From Sphingomonas sp. 7/4-4 (lineage in GTDB: Bacteria > Pseudomonadota > Alphaproteobacteria > Sphingomonadales > Sphingomonadaceae): 64,000 nt of DNA. Made by a program: the position numbers and the translations under genes. The stretch covers positions 2,542,001 through 2,606,000 of the forward strand of contig NZ_CP115960.1 of NCBI RefSeq assembly GCF_027941955.1. The letters are read 5' to 3'. Below are positions 19,093-27,772 of the stretch, piece by piece (position 1 is the stretch's first letter; each line of letters opens with the position of its first letter). The notes under the pieces were generated by a model. That model made no database searches and was not told the origin of the DNA. It worked only from the letters and a program-made list of their open reading frames with translations.

Positions 19093-19794
19093 ATGTCGCG
19101 CAGCCACCGCCTGTTCGATCTGCTGCAGATCCTGCGCCGGCATCGCGGTACGGTGTCGGGCGCGGTGCTGGCGCGCGAGGCGGATGTCTCGTTGCGCACC
19201 ATCCGCCGCGACATTGCCACCCTGCAGGCGATGGGAGCGGACATCGATGCGGAGGCGGGCGTCGGCTATATCCTGCGGCCCGGCTTCCTGCTGCCGCCGC
19301 TGTCGTTCACGCAGGAAGAGCTGCACGCCCTCGTCGTCGGCGCGCAATGGGTCAGCCGCCAGACCGACCCCGCGCTGGCGCACGCGGTCCGCAACGCACT
19401 CGCCAAGATCGACGGCGTGCTGCCACCCGAGATGCGCGAGGCGCTCGACGACAGCAGCTTCTATGTCGGCGGCACGAAGACGCTGTCCGCCGGCCTCGAT
19501 CTGGCGCAATGCCGCCGGGCGCTGCGCGAACAACGCAAGATGCGGATCGCCTATCATGAAGAGGACGGCAGCACCTCGGAGCGGATCATCTGGCCGGTCA
19601 TGCTCGGGTTCGTCGAAGCCGATCGCAGTATCGCCGGCTGGTGCGAGACCCGGGGCGATTACCATTTGTTCCATAGCGATCGCATCATGCATGCCGAGGT
19701 GCTGCCAGAACGCTATGCCCGCGACCGCCGGAAACTGGTCAAGGAATGGCGTGCGAGTGCGCAGCATCCCTGCGTTCGATCGAGTTGCGAATGA
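19093..19794 (+). CDS. YafY-family transcriptional regulator (HTH plus WYL-type domain)
   Basis: 233 residues. DeoR-type helix-turn-helix at the N-terminus (LLQILRRHRGTVSGAVLARE, DVSLRTIRRDIATLQAMGAD) and a WYL-like ligand-sensing C-terminus (REQRKMRIAYHEEDGSTSER). The start lies immediately after the MDR oxidoreductase stop. Its 3' end overlaps the convergent alpha/beta hydrolase by 56 nt. Confidence 0.9.
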   Translation: MSRSHRLFDLLQILRRHRGTVSGAVLAREADVSLRTIRRDIATLQAMGADIDAEAGVGYILRPGFLLPPLSFTQEELHALVVGAQWVSRQTDPALAHAVRNALAKIDGVLPPEMREALDDSSFYVGGTKTLSAGLDLAQCRRALREQRKMRIAYHEEDGSTSERIIWPVMLGFVEADRSIAGWCETRGDYHLFHSDRIMHAEVLPERYARDRRKLVKEWRASAQHPCVRSSCE

Positions 19795-20611
19795 GCGTCC
19801 GTGACTCCAGTAGCGGATCGTTCGTGAGGAACGTCGTCACCAGCTCGACGAAGTCTTTTGCCTGCTCCACGTTCAGCATGTGAACGCCCGGCAGGAGGGC
19901 GAGCCGGGCACCTGGAATCGTCTCCGCAATCTGCTCGCTGTGGCTGGCCAGGGTCACGGTGTCGTCGATCCCGCCGATCACCAGCGTGGGAACGGTCACG
20001 AGCGCATTCGTGCGCCGCAGATCCGAGTCCCGCACGACGGCGAAGCAGCCCGCCAGTCCTTCCGGCGAAGTCGCCATCACCATCGCCCGAAACCGTTCGA
20101 CGATCTCCGGCTGGTGCGTGCGCATGTGCTGCGGGAACCAGTTGGCCATGAACATGTCCGCCAATGCCGACATGTCGCGTGCGCCCAGCACCGTGTTGAT
20201 GAGCGCGTCCCATTGCGGCGCCGGACCGAGATAGGGAGACGTGTTCGAGAGAATGAGGCGGTCCAGTCGCTCGGGTGCGCGCACGCCCAGCCATTGTCCG
20301 ACGAAGCCTCCGAGCGACAGGCCGCAGAAATGGAACCGCCCGATGCCGAGCGCATCCGTCAGTTCCAGCACGTCGCGCCCGAGGCGATCCAGCGACCAGG
20401 CGCCGGCGGGCGCGTCGGAAAGGCCGTGTCCCCGGGTATCGTACCGCAGCACCTGGAACGTCCGCGCGAGATCGGCGATCTGGCCGTCCCACATAAGATG
20501 AGTCGTGGCGATCGAATTCGAGAGAACCAGCACCGGGCGCCCGGCCTCTCCGTCCAGCCGATAGGCGATTGTGCACCCGTCGCCGGTGATGAACGTGCGC
20601 GTTCCGGTCAT
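19739..20611 (-). CDS. Alpha/beta hydrolase (3-oxoadipate enol-lactonase-like)
   Basis: 290 residues. Nucleophile Ser in CGLSLGGFVGQWLG, acid Asp in VIGGIDDTVT and His in LLPGVHMLNVEQ. The sequence LSNSIATTHLMWDGQIADLA and RYDTRGHGLSDAPAG resembles PcaD-like enol-lactonases. It is divergent from the LysR gene at 20686 (74-nt spacer), which probably regulates it. The substrate is inferred from similarity only. Confidence 0.88.
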   Translation of the reverse strand: MTGTRTFITGDGCTIAYRLDGEAGRPVLVLSNSIATTHLMWDGQIADLARTFQVLRYDTRGHGLSDAPAGAWSLDRLGRDVLELTDALGIGRFHFCGLSLGGFVGQWLGVRAPERLDRLILSNTSPYLGPAPQWDALINTVLGARDMSALADMFMANWFPQHMRTHQPEIVERFRAMVMATSPEGLAGCFAVVRDSDLRRTNALVTVPTLVIGGIDDTVTLASHSEQIAETIPGARLALLPGVHMLNVEQAKDFVELVTTFLTNDPLLESRTLIRNSIERRDAAHSHAIP

Positions 20612-20685
20612 GGCCTTACCTCCAATTGCCTGCAGCGGAGGGTTTACCGGTGGCCTTTGTCGGGTAGAATTACTAAGATCATAAC

Positions 20686-21591
20686 ATGACTGTAGATATT
20701 TCGGACAGGCCTGCGCAGTTCAAGCTGCACGAGTTGCGGTGCTTCGATGCCGTGGTCCGGTTGGGCAGCTTCCAGGCGGCCGCCGAAGCGCTCGGCCGCA
20801 CGCATCCGTCGGTATTCGCCGCGGTCAGCAAGCTCGAAGAGCGGCTCGGCCTGGTCCTGCTGGACCGCAGCGGATATCGCGTGACGCTCACCGAAGCCGG
20901 ACGCATGTTCCACGCGCGCGCCGCCGTCTCGCTGCGGGAAATTGATAAACTCGGCGCCTATGCGCGGCAATTGGCCGGAGGCGAGGAACCGGTGATCCGC
21001 GTGGTGCTCGGCGATCTCTGCCCCCGATCCCTCGTTCTGCCGATATTGTCGTCTTTCTTCGCCGCCCGGGACCGCACCCGCTTGCACCTCGATTACGAAG
21101 CGGTCGGCGGACCCGCCGAACGCCTGCGCGAAGGAACCGCCGATCTCGCCTTTCATCGATCCGATGACTCGGACGCGGGGCTGGAGCAGATCGTGCTCGG
21201 CGAGGTCCAGCTCGTTCCGGTGGCCGCGCCGGGCTTCCTGCCTTTCGAACTCGAATCCGTTACGCCGGAGCAATTGCGGCCATTCACGCAATGCGTCATC
21301 CGCGACACCGCGCGGGATAGCGCAGAGGAGCATTTCCTCATCCATGGCGCGCATCGATGCTCGGTGGCCGATCACGCAATGAAGAAGGAGCTGATCCTGC
21401 ACCGCATGGGATGGGGGCACCTTCCAGGCTTCATGATCGAGGAAGAGCTACGGACCGGCGCATTGCAGAGCCTGCAGGGCCGCCATTTGCCGGGTCGGGT
21501 GGAGCGTCTGGCCGCCCTCAGGCGACGCGATCGGCTGCATGGCCCGGTCGCGGAGGCGCTGTGGCAGCATCTGACAGGTTGCGCCGCGTGA
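20686..21591 (+). CDS. LysR-family transcriptional regulator
   Basis: 301 residues, intact. The DNA-binding domain reads LHELRCFDAVVRLGSFQAAA, EALGRTHPSVFAAVSKLEER. The effector domain begins near EEPVIRVVLGDLCPRSLVLP. It is divergent from the alpha/beta hydrolase gene and convergent with the symporter gene, so the hydrolase is the more likely target. Confidence 0.92.
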   Translation: MTVDISDRPAQFKLHELRCFDAVVRLGSFQAAAEALGRTHPSVFAAVSKLEERLGLVLLDRSGYRVTLTEAGRMFHARAAVSLREIDKLGAYARQLAGGEEPVIRVVLGDLCPRSLVLPILSSFFAARDRTRLHLDYEAVGGPAERLREGTADLAFHRSDDSDAGLEQIVLGEVQLVPVAAPGFLPFELESVTPEQLRPFTQCVIRDTARDSAEEHFLIHGAHRCSVADHAMKKELILHRMGWGHLPGFMIEEELRTGALQSLQGRHLPGRVERLAALRRRDRLHGPVAEALWQHLTGCAA

Positions 21592-21617
21592 TCTGCCCTC
21601 GAACGACGGGACGAAGC

Positions 21618-23044
21618 TCAATGCCCTTTGATCGTCGCGGAATTTGAGTACGCGACCGGTGCCGCGCGCATTGCGGAGCCGCCGGTCGCCTTGGCACTGC
21701 CGCCGAATATCGCCGTATCGAGGATTCCCGCGCGCTTGGCGACGATCGTCGGCACGAGCGCCTGGCCCGCGACGTTGACTGCGGTCCGCCCCATGTCGAG
21801 GATGGGGTCGATCGCGAGGAGCAATCCCGCCCCTCGAGCGGCAGGCCGAGCGTCGACAGCGTCAGGGTCAGCATCACGGTTGCGCCGGTCAGCCCCGCCG
21901 TCGCCGCCGAGCCGACCACCGAGACGAAAGCGATCAGCCCATAATCCGCCAGGTGCAGCGGCACGCCGTAGAATTGGGCAACGAAGATTGCCGAGATGGC
22001 CGGGTAGATCGCCGCGCAGCCGTCCATCTTGGTGGTCGCCCCGAGCGGCACCGCGAACGCGGCATAGGCTCGCGGTACGCCCAGCCGCTCTTCCGTGATC
22101 TGCTCGGTCACCGGCAACGTGCCTACCGAGGAGCGCGACACGAAGCCGAGCTGGATCGCCGGCCACGCTGCGGAGAAGAAGCGTCGCGCGCTCAGGCCGT
22201 TCGCCGCCAGCAAGAGCGGGTAGACCGCGAACAGGACAATCCCGAGCCCGAGATAGATCGCAGTGGCAAACGCGCCGAGCGCCGAGAGCGCATCCCAGCC
22301 ATAGCGGACGACCGCATCTCCGATCAGCGCCGCACTGCCGACCGGCGTCAAAGCGATCACCCAGCGCAACAGCCGGCGGAAGATCGCGAGCGCAGAGGCG
22401 TTGAAGGCGAGGAACGCCGCCCCAGGCGCTCCGACGCGCACCGCGGCGGCACCGATCGCGATCGCCGTCACGATGATCTGGAGCACGTTGAAGCTGAGCC
22501 CCGTCGTCGCCTTGCCGTCGGTGATCGCAGTCGAGGCGGAGAGGCCCAGAAAGTTCGCGGGAACGACGCCCTTGAGGAAGTCGATCCACGATCCGCTGCT
22601 CGAAGGCGCGCGGGCCGCTGACGGATCCACGCCGGCGTGCAGGCCCGGCTGAATGACAAGGCCGAGCGCGATGCCGATCCCTACCGCGATCAGCGCAGTG
22701 AGCGCGAACCACAACAAGGTGCGTGAGACCAGCCGTGCGGCATTCTCGAGATCGCGGAGCGCTGCGATCGAGGCGATGATCGCGGTAAACACCAGCGGCG
22801 GCACCAGCGTCTTGAGCAACTGCACGAAAAGCTGCCCGACGGTATGAAGCGCCTCGCCAAGCGTCGCGGCAGCACCCGCGTCGCCGGCGGAGGCACGCAC
22901 CCACAATCCCAGAAGCAGACCCGCGACCAGCCCGAGGGTCACCTGAGCACCGAAGCTCAGATTCGGACGGCGGGCCTGTGGCTCGGCGGCGCGGCCCGAG
23001 CTCACGGCAATGCTCTCCCGGGAGTCCCGCCCGGCACGCGACAC
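21618..23044 (-). CDS. Dicarboxylate/amino acid:cation symporter (DAACS family), frameshifted
   Basis: About 475 residues with multiple transmembrane segments. Diagnostic motifs are the re-entrant loop SRSSVGTLPVTEQI and the transport motif PLGATTKMDGCAAIYPA, where KMDGC replaces the commoner NMDGT. One G is missing from a GGGG run (plus-strand near 21830); restoring it gives LEGAGLLLAIDPILDMGRTA and the normal C-terminus. The family moves glutamate, aspartate or C4-dicarboxylates with Na+ or H+. The next gene, divergent, is a dipeptidase-like protein, so amino acid recovery is plausible. Confidence 0.87.
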
Positions 23045-23212
23045 AGGTTCATGGTCCCGACATAGTATCTAAATCCTACTATTATGATAGGAGTTAACTA
23101 CTCGGCTCTAAAGTTTTTGTGTCTTCGAGCACGGAGCAAACCGTCAGAGGATCGATGCGACCGCGCAACACGCCCGTTTGCGCGCCCCGGCCGAACTGTA
23201 AGGAGCATTCAG

Positions 23213-24442
23213 ATGCGCAATTCCCGGCTGGCGCGATCGTTCGGCGTTGCGGTCACGCTTGTGCTGATACCGCCCATCGCCTCCGCGCAAGTGCGGCCGG
23301 ACCCGGCTGCCAGCGAAGTGCACGCCGAAGCGCTGGTGCTCGACGGGCACGCCGACGTCCTCCTGCCGTCGACCCCTGCGCGCTATGCATTGCCGGGAGG
23401 CGGATCGCGCGCCGATCTGCCGCATCTGACAGCGGGCGGCATCGATGCAGTGGTGTTTTCCGTCGCCGTCGGGCCGGGCGGGCGCGACCCGGCCGCAGTG
23501 GCGGTGGCGCGCGCGGAGGCCGATGCCAAGCTCGCCAAAATCAAGGCCTTCGCCGCGACCAACGCCGATCGCGTGGCGCTTGCCTATTCGCCAGCCGATG
23601 TCGAGCGGCTGCACGGCCAGGGCAAGATCGCCGTGATCATCGGCTTCCAGAATGCCCGGTCGATCGGCAAGGACCTTTCCCAGCTCGATGCCTTCTTCGG
23701 CCAGGGCGCGCGCGTGTTTGCGCTGACCCACGCCGGCCATAATGATTTCGCCGATTCCTCCCGGCCCGGCGAAGGGCCTGCCGCCGAACATGGCGGACTG
23801 TCGGATCTCGGACGGCAGGCGATCGCGCGGCTCAACGATCTGGGCGCGCTGATCGACGTCTCGCAGCTGTCGAGCGATGCGCTCGCGCAAGTGCTCAAGC
23901 TTACGCGTGCCCCAGTCGCCGCGACGCATTCGGACGCCCGAGCCCTGATCGACAACAGCCGGAACCTCACCGACGCCGAGCTCGATGCCATCAAGGCGAA
24001 TGGAGGCATCGTCCAGCTGACGCCCTTCTCCGCTTATGTGCACCACACGACGCCCGCCGAGCGTGAACGGATCGGCGCGATCCGGGTTCGTCACGGGCTG
24101 CCTGCTGCGTTTGTCGGCTATACGGATGGCGTTTCGGCCTTGCCCGAGAGCAAGCGCGATGCCGTGACCGACGCGCTGGCCGCGGGTCAGCCTCGCGGCA
24201 CCCTGTCCGAATTCGTCGATCATCTCGATTATGTCGCCAAACGCATCGGCTGGCAGCATGTCGGGATCGGCACCGATTTCGATCACGGCGCCGGCGTGAC
24301 CGGGTTCGACAGCGAAGCCGAAGCGCCGAACGTCACGGCCGAATTGCTCCGGCGGGGCTATAGCAAGGAGCAGGTCGCCGCGATCTGGGGCGGCAATTTC
24401 CTGCGCGTCTGGCGCGAAGCGCAAGCGGCGGCGCGGCCATAG
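23213..24442 (+). CDS. M19 membrane-dipeptidase-family protein with two substituted zinc ligands
   Basis: 409 residues with a signal peptide (VTLVLIPPIASAQ). The first zinc pair is present in VLDGHADVLL (HxD). The bridging Glu expected in a GxEGGHS-type motif is Gln in IIGFQNARSIG, and the His of the DLAHVS-type motif is Gln in LIDVSQLSSD. The later His is kept in AATHSDARAL, and the Asp region is HVGIGTDFDHG. The ATG has a good AAGGAG site. A few M19 relatives share this Q/Q pattern as far as I recall, so it may be a distinct subfamily. Canonical dipeptide hydrolysis should not be assumed. Confidence 0.87.
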   Translation: MRNSRLARSFGVAVTLVLIPPIASAQVRPDPAASEVHAEALVLDGHADVLLPSTPARYALPGGGSRADLPHLTAGGIDAVVFSVAVGPGGRDPAAVAVARAEADAKLAKIKAFAATNADRVALAYSPADVERLHGQGKIAVIIGFQNARSIGKDLSQLDAFFGQGARVFALTHAGHNDFADSSRPGEGPAAEHGGLSDLGRQAIARLNDLGALIDVSQLSSDALAQVLKLTRAPVAATHSDARALIDNSRNLTDAELDAIKANGGIVQLTPFSAYVHHTTPAERERIGAIRVRHGLPAAFVGYTDGVSALPESKRDAVTDALAAGQPRGTLSEFVDHLDYVAKRIGWQHVGIGTDFDHGAGVTGFDSEAEAPNVTAELLRRGYSKEQVAAIWGGNFLRVWREAQAAARP

Positions 24443-24512
24443 CGGCCCGCCGGCATCCAAACGCCTTTCCGACAATCTGCAAAACATGCGCTCCGAGCGC
24501 AGGGAGATGCCC

Positions 24513-25465
24513 ATGGCCGACGAAGTTCCCGCAATCGATTTCCCCGCGACCTGAGCGTGGTCGTCGATGGCTTGAAGCAAGCCCGGCTCGACTGGCGCGC
24601 TGCCCATGCGCGGCATGCCGAGCGCGGCATCCAGTTTCCGTCGCGCCGCGCGTTGACGCGCATCCTGCGCGAACTCGGCGCCGCCCTGTTCCCGCTCCGG
24701 CTCGGTCCGCCCGAGCTGAATACGGGCAACGAGAATGCCTGGGTCGGGGCAACGCTCGAATCGACGCTTTCGCAGCTCGGCGCCCAGATCGGCCTCGAGC
24801 TGCGCATCGCCCGGCCGGAGATCTCCAGCGCCGAGGAAGGCCGCGGCGCCGAGCATATCCTGGGCGCCTTCGCAGCAAGCCTGCCCGGCATCCGCCGCGC
24901 GCTGGATGGCGATGTCGAGGCGGGGTATGCCAATGATCCCGCCGCCCGCAGCGTCGACGAGGTGCTGCTTTCCTATCCGTCGCTGGCCGCGATCATCCAT
25001 CATCGGATCGCCCACCGGCTCCATAGTCTCGGCGCGCCGCTCGTCGCGCGCATCGTCGCCGAGATCGCCCATGCGGAAACCGGCATCGATATCCATCCCG
25101 CCGCGCGGATCGGCGCCAGCTTCTTCATCGACCATGGCACGGGAATCGTGATCGGCGAGACCGCAATCCTGGGGGACCGCGTTCGGCTCTACCAAGGCGT
25201 GACTCTCGGCGGCGAGCCGGTCGCGAACGGCGCGGCGCACGCCGGTGCCGAGAATGTCCGCCGGCATCCGTCGATCGGCGACGATGTCGTCATCTTCGCG
25301 GGCGCCGTGCTGCTCGGGCCGATCACGGTCGGCGCACGCACGCAGGTCGGCGGCAATGTGTGGCTCCGAACCGACGTTCCACCCGACAGCGTGGTCGAAC
25401 TCGCGGAACCCGCTATACGGAGCAGACCGTGGAGCTTTGCCCGAACAGGAGTGCCCGATGTCTGA
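24513..25465 (+). CDS. cysE: Serine O-acetyltransferase, frameshifted near the start
   Basis: About 317 residues. The helical N-terminus is followed by left-handed beta-helix hexapeptide repeats with the family signature HAETGIDIHPAARIGASFFI, then DHGTGIVIGETAILGDRVRL and YQGVTLGG. It makes O-acetylserine from serine and acetyl-CoA for cysteine synthesis. The start MADEVPAIDF has an AGGGAG site; one C is missing from the CCCC run near 24541-24544, after which PRDLSVVVDGLKQARLDW continues. The next gene overlaps its stop by 8 nt. Confidence 0.9.
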
Positions 25466-25784
25466 CGAGACCCTGATCCTGCGCAAGTGGACCGGCGTGA
25501 TCCGCAGCGACGACGAAGAAGTCTATGTCGATTATATCGCGGGCACCGGCCTCAGCGACTATGGCGCGACGCCGGGAAATCGCGGCGTACAGATGCTGCT
25601 GCGCGCGCTCGGAGACGGGCGCAGCGAAGTGACGACGTTGAGCTGGTGGGACTCGCTCGATGCGATCCGCGGGTTCGCCGGAGACGATATCGAGACCGCC
25701 CGCTACTATCCCGAGGACGATCAATATCTCCTCGAGCGTCCCGTGCATGTCGAGCATCACCGCGTCGTGCGGCGCAGCGCCTGA
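25458..25784 (+). CDS. Small ABM-like (dimeric ferredoxin-like fold) protein
   Basis: 108 residues, MSDETLILRKWTGVIRSDDE ... SEVTTLSWWDSLDAIRGFAG ... ARYYPEDDQYLLERPVHVEH. The pattern of a short beta-alpha-beta domain with W, S/D-rich loop and terminal EHH resembles stand-alone ABM or related stress-response barrel proteins. Function unknown. It overlaps the cysE stop by 8 nt, so it is translated from the same message and may be functionally tied to cysteine synthesis or simply hitch-hike. A bidirectional hairpin follows. Confidence 0.75.
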   Translation: MSDETLILRKWTGVIRSDDEEVYVDYIAGTGLSDYGATPGNRGVQMLLRALGDGRSEVTTLSWWDSLDAIRGFAGDDIETARYYPEDDQYLLERPVHVEHHRVVRRSA

Positions 25785-25810
25785 GGCCCTGACCGACCCG
25801 CCCATGAAAC

Positions 25811-25837
25811 GGGCCCGCAACCCAACGTCGCGGGCCC
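25811..25837. terminator. Intergenic hairpin between convergent genes
   Basis: Perfect 8-bp arms GGGCCCGC and GCGGGCCC around an 11-nt loop, in the 60-nt gap between the ABM-like gene and the convergent fadL-like gene. There is no long T-run on either side. Position and strength suggest a bidirectional terminator or RNA 3'-end stabiliser. Confidence 0.6.
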
Positions 25838-25844
25838 ACTCCGT

Positions 25845-27145
25845 TCAGAACTTCAAACGGCCGCCCAGCGAGAACACGAATGCGTGCGCGCCCTGCAGCT
25901 CGCCCGAGGTGAGGATCGGGTCTGCGCCGCTGTGCCCGGATAGGCCGCGGTCACCCGGTCGATCGTCGCATCCTTGAAGTCGACATAATTGGCGCCGGCA
26001 TCGAGCGTGAAGCCCGGGGTCAGCTGATAGGAGCCGCCGACGGCGTAGTTCCAGCGATCCGAATCGGGCACGCGCGCATCGCGCTCGCCGTCGCGGGTCG
26101 GGCTCTGGGCGTGCTGGACACCGGCGCGCAGCGTCAGCTTCGACGATGCGGCATAGTCGAAGCCCGTCGCGAGGCTCCAGCTGTCGCGGTAATTTTCGGG
26201 GATCGCGGTGTTGAGCGGCGCGCCCAGGCGGATCGCGTCGAACTTGCCCCAGCCATAATGGACGACCTGGCCGTTGAGCGTGAAGCGGTCGCTCAACCGG
26301 AAGCGCGCGCCGACGATCACTTGCGACGGCGTGTAGAATTCCGCCTCGACATCCGAGAGCGACATATTCGATGCGGCGAGCGGGCCGAGCAATCCGCTGA
26401 CTTCGAGATCGCCGGTGAGCGTGTGCTTGATCGCCGACTTGTAGGCGACACCGATCGTGGCGACGTCATTGTGCATCTGGAAGCCTGCGCTCCATCCGAA
26501 ATCCCAGCCATTGCCCTTCAGCTCCTGCCGCCCGTCGGGAAGCGTCGCGAGGACATTGGGAAGCGCGTTGCCCAGGCTGGCATCGGTATATTCGACGTTG
26601 AGCGCCGCACCGACGCGCAGCCAGTCGGTTACCGCCACGGCGACCGAGGGCTGGATGTCGACGGTGCGCAGCTCGGTCTTGAGCGCGCTGTAGCGCGCCC
26701 AGCTCGTCTCCGGATAATCGGTGGTGAAGCTATAGGGCGAAGTCACCGCGAGGCCGACCGCGACGCGATCGCCGAGCGGGATCGCGATCGCACCCGATGG
26801 CAGGACGCCGTTGTTGATCGGATTGCGCGTCGCTGCATCGCCGCCCACCGGCGCAAAGGCCTGGCCCGGGCGGCGGATCAGCGTGCCGGTATCGGCCACT
26901 TCGCCGCGCGGCAGGATCAGCGAGCCGCTGATCGTCGCCTCGCCTTCGGTCATCCCCGCGATCGAAGCGGGGTTCCACCACAATGAGGCCGCGCCGGTAT
27001 CGGCAGCCTCGCCCGAAAAGGCGCGGCCCGCGGCGCGTGCCGCCTGTTCCTGGAGGTAGAAGGCCTGGGCATTGGCCGAAGCGGCGAAACCGATCGAGCC
27101 CGCCAACGCGGTTGCGGCGGCGAGCGAAAGCTTGAGAGTCGACAT
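25845..27145 (-). CDS. FadL/OmpP1/TodX-family outer-membrane transporter, frameshifted
   Basis: About 433 residues. A signal peptide (ALAGSIGFAASANAQ) leads into the FadL N-terminus AFYLQEQAARAAGRAFSGEA and ASLWWNPASIAGM. The beta-barrel ends in AHAFVFSLGGRLKF. These channels import long-chain fatty acids or hydrophobic aromatics. One C or G is missing from the run near 25938; restoring it gives YPGHSGADPILTSGELQG and the stop at 25845. ATG 27145 has an AAGGA site; an ATG at 27154 is also in frame. It follows the DUF2147 gene on the same strand. Confidence 0.9.
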
Positions 27146-27191
27146 GATACGCATCCTTGTACGCGGATAGGGAAAGCAAATAGGCGGCGCC

Positions 27192-27605
27192 TCGGCGCAC
27201 GCGGGTCCAGGTCTGGGTCTTGCAGAAGGGCTTGAACACGCAGCCGCGGACCTTGAGCTGGTCGGCGCCCGACGGCGTCACGTCCGAGCCATAGGTCTTG
27301 CCGTCCTCGGCATTGTAGATCTTGCCGCCGGTCCAGTAATTGCCGCTCTGCGTGAAGCCGCTCAGGATCTGGAGCCCGCGCAGCGGCCGATTGCGCAGCG
27401 CCGCGTCGGAATTCTTGGCGTCCTTCAGGTTCGGATTGGTCCGCAGCATATCGGACGTGAGAATCCGCCCGCAGATCGAAGCGCCGCAGCGCTGGATCTC
27501 GACGATCCCGCCGCGTGTCTCGGTCTTCCAGCGGCCGATCGCCGCGTCGGCGGATTGCGATGGAGGCGCCGCCGCGACGGCCAGTCCGATCAGGGTAAGC
27601 AACAT
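27192..27605 (-). CDS. DUF2147-domain exported protein; 3' end uncertain
   Basis: A signal peptide (MLLTLIGLAVAAAPPSQS) precedes the DUF2147 domain: IGRWKTETRGGIVEIQRCGA, ALRNRPLRGLQILSGF, GGKIYNAEDGKTYGSD and the terminal CKTQTWTRVR. The function of DUF2147 is unknown. The domain normally ends just after TWTRV, but no in-frame stop occurs there and the frame runs on over the fadL-like gene. A lost base or altered stop near 27190 is likely, so the end given is the end of the domain. ATG 27605 has a GAGAGG site. Confidence 0.75.
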
Positions 27606-27772
27606 ACACATCCTCTCGACACGCCTCCTTACCGGGCAGCCCGGCGGAGGTCAGGATAGCGTCGGGACCAAAGCCCCGCGCTCAGGCACGCAACCGCGCC
27701 AGGGCGCGCTGGTTCCAGAGCAAACCGACGCAATTATGTCCTTTTATGTCCGGCAAGTTGCACCGGCGGCGG

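Noticed and set aside
23045..23110. AT-rich imperfect inverted repeat CTATTATGATAG between the symporter and dipeptidase-like genes
   Set aside because: Short arms and no regulator nearby; could be chance in an AT-rich promoter spacer.
26730..27191. Extension of the DUF2147 frame deep into the fadL-like gene
   Set aside because: The domain is complete at about 27192 and the remaining frame is antiphase to a well-supported gene; a lost base or stop is more likely than a 290-residue protein.
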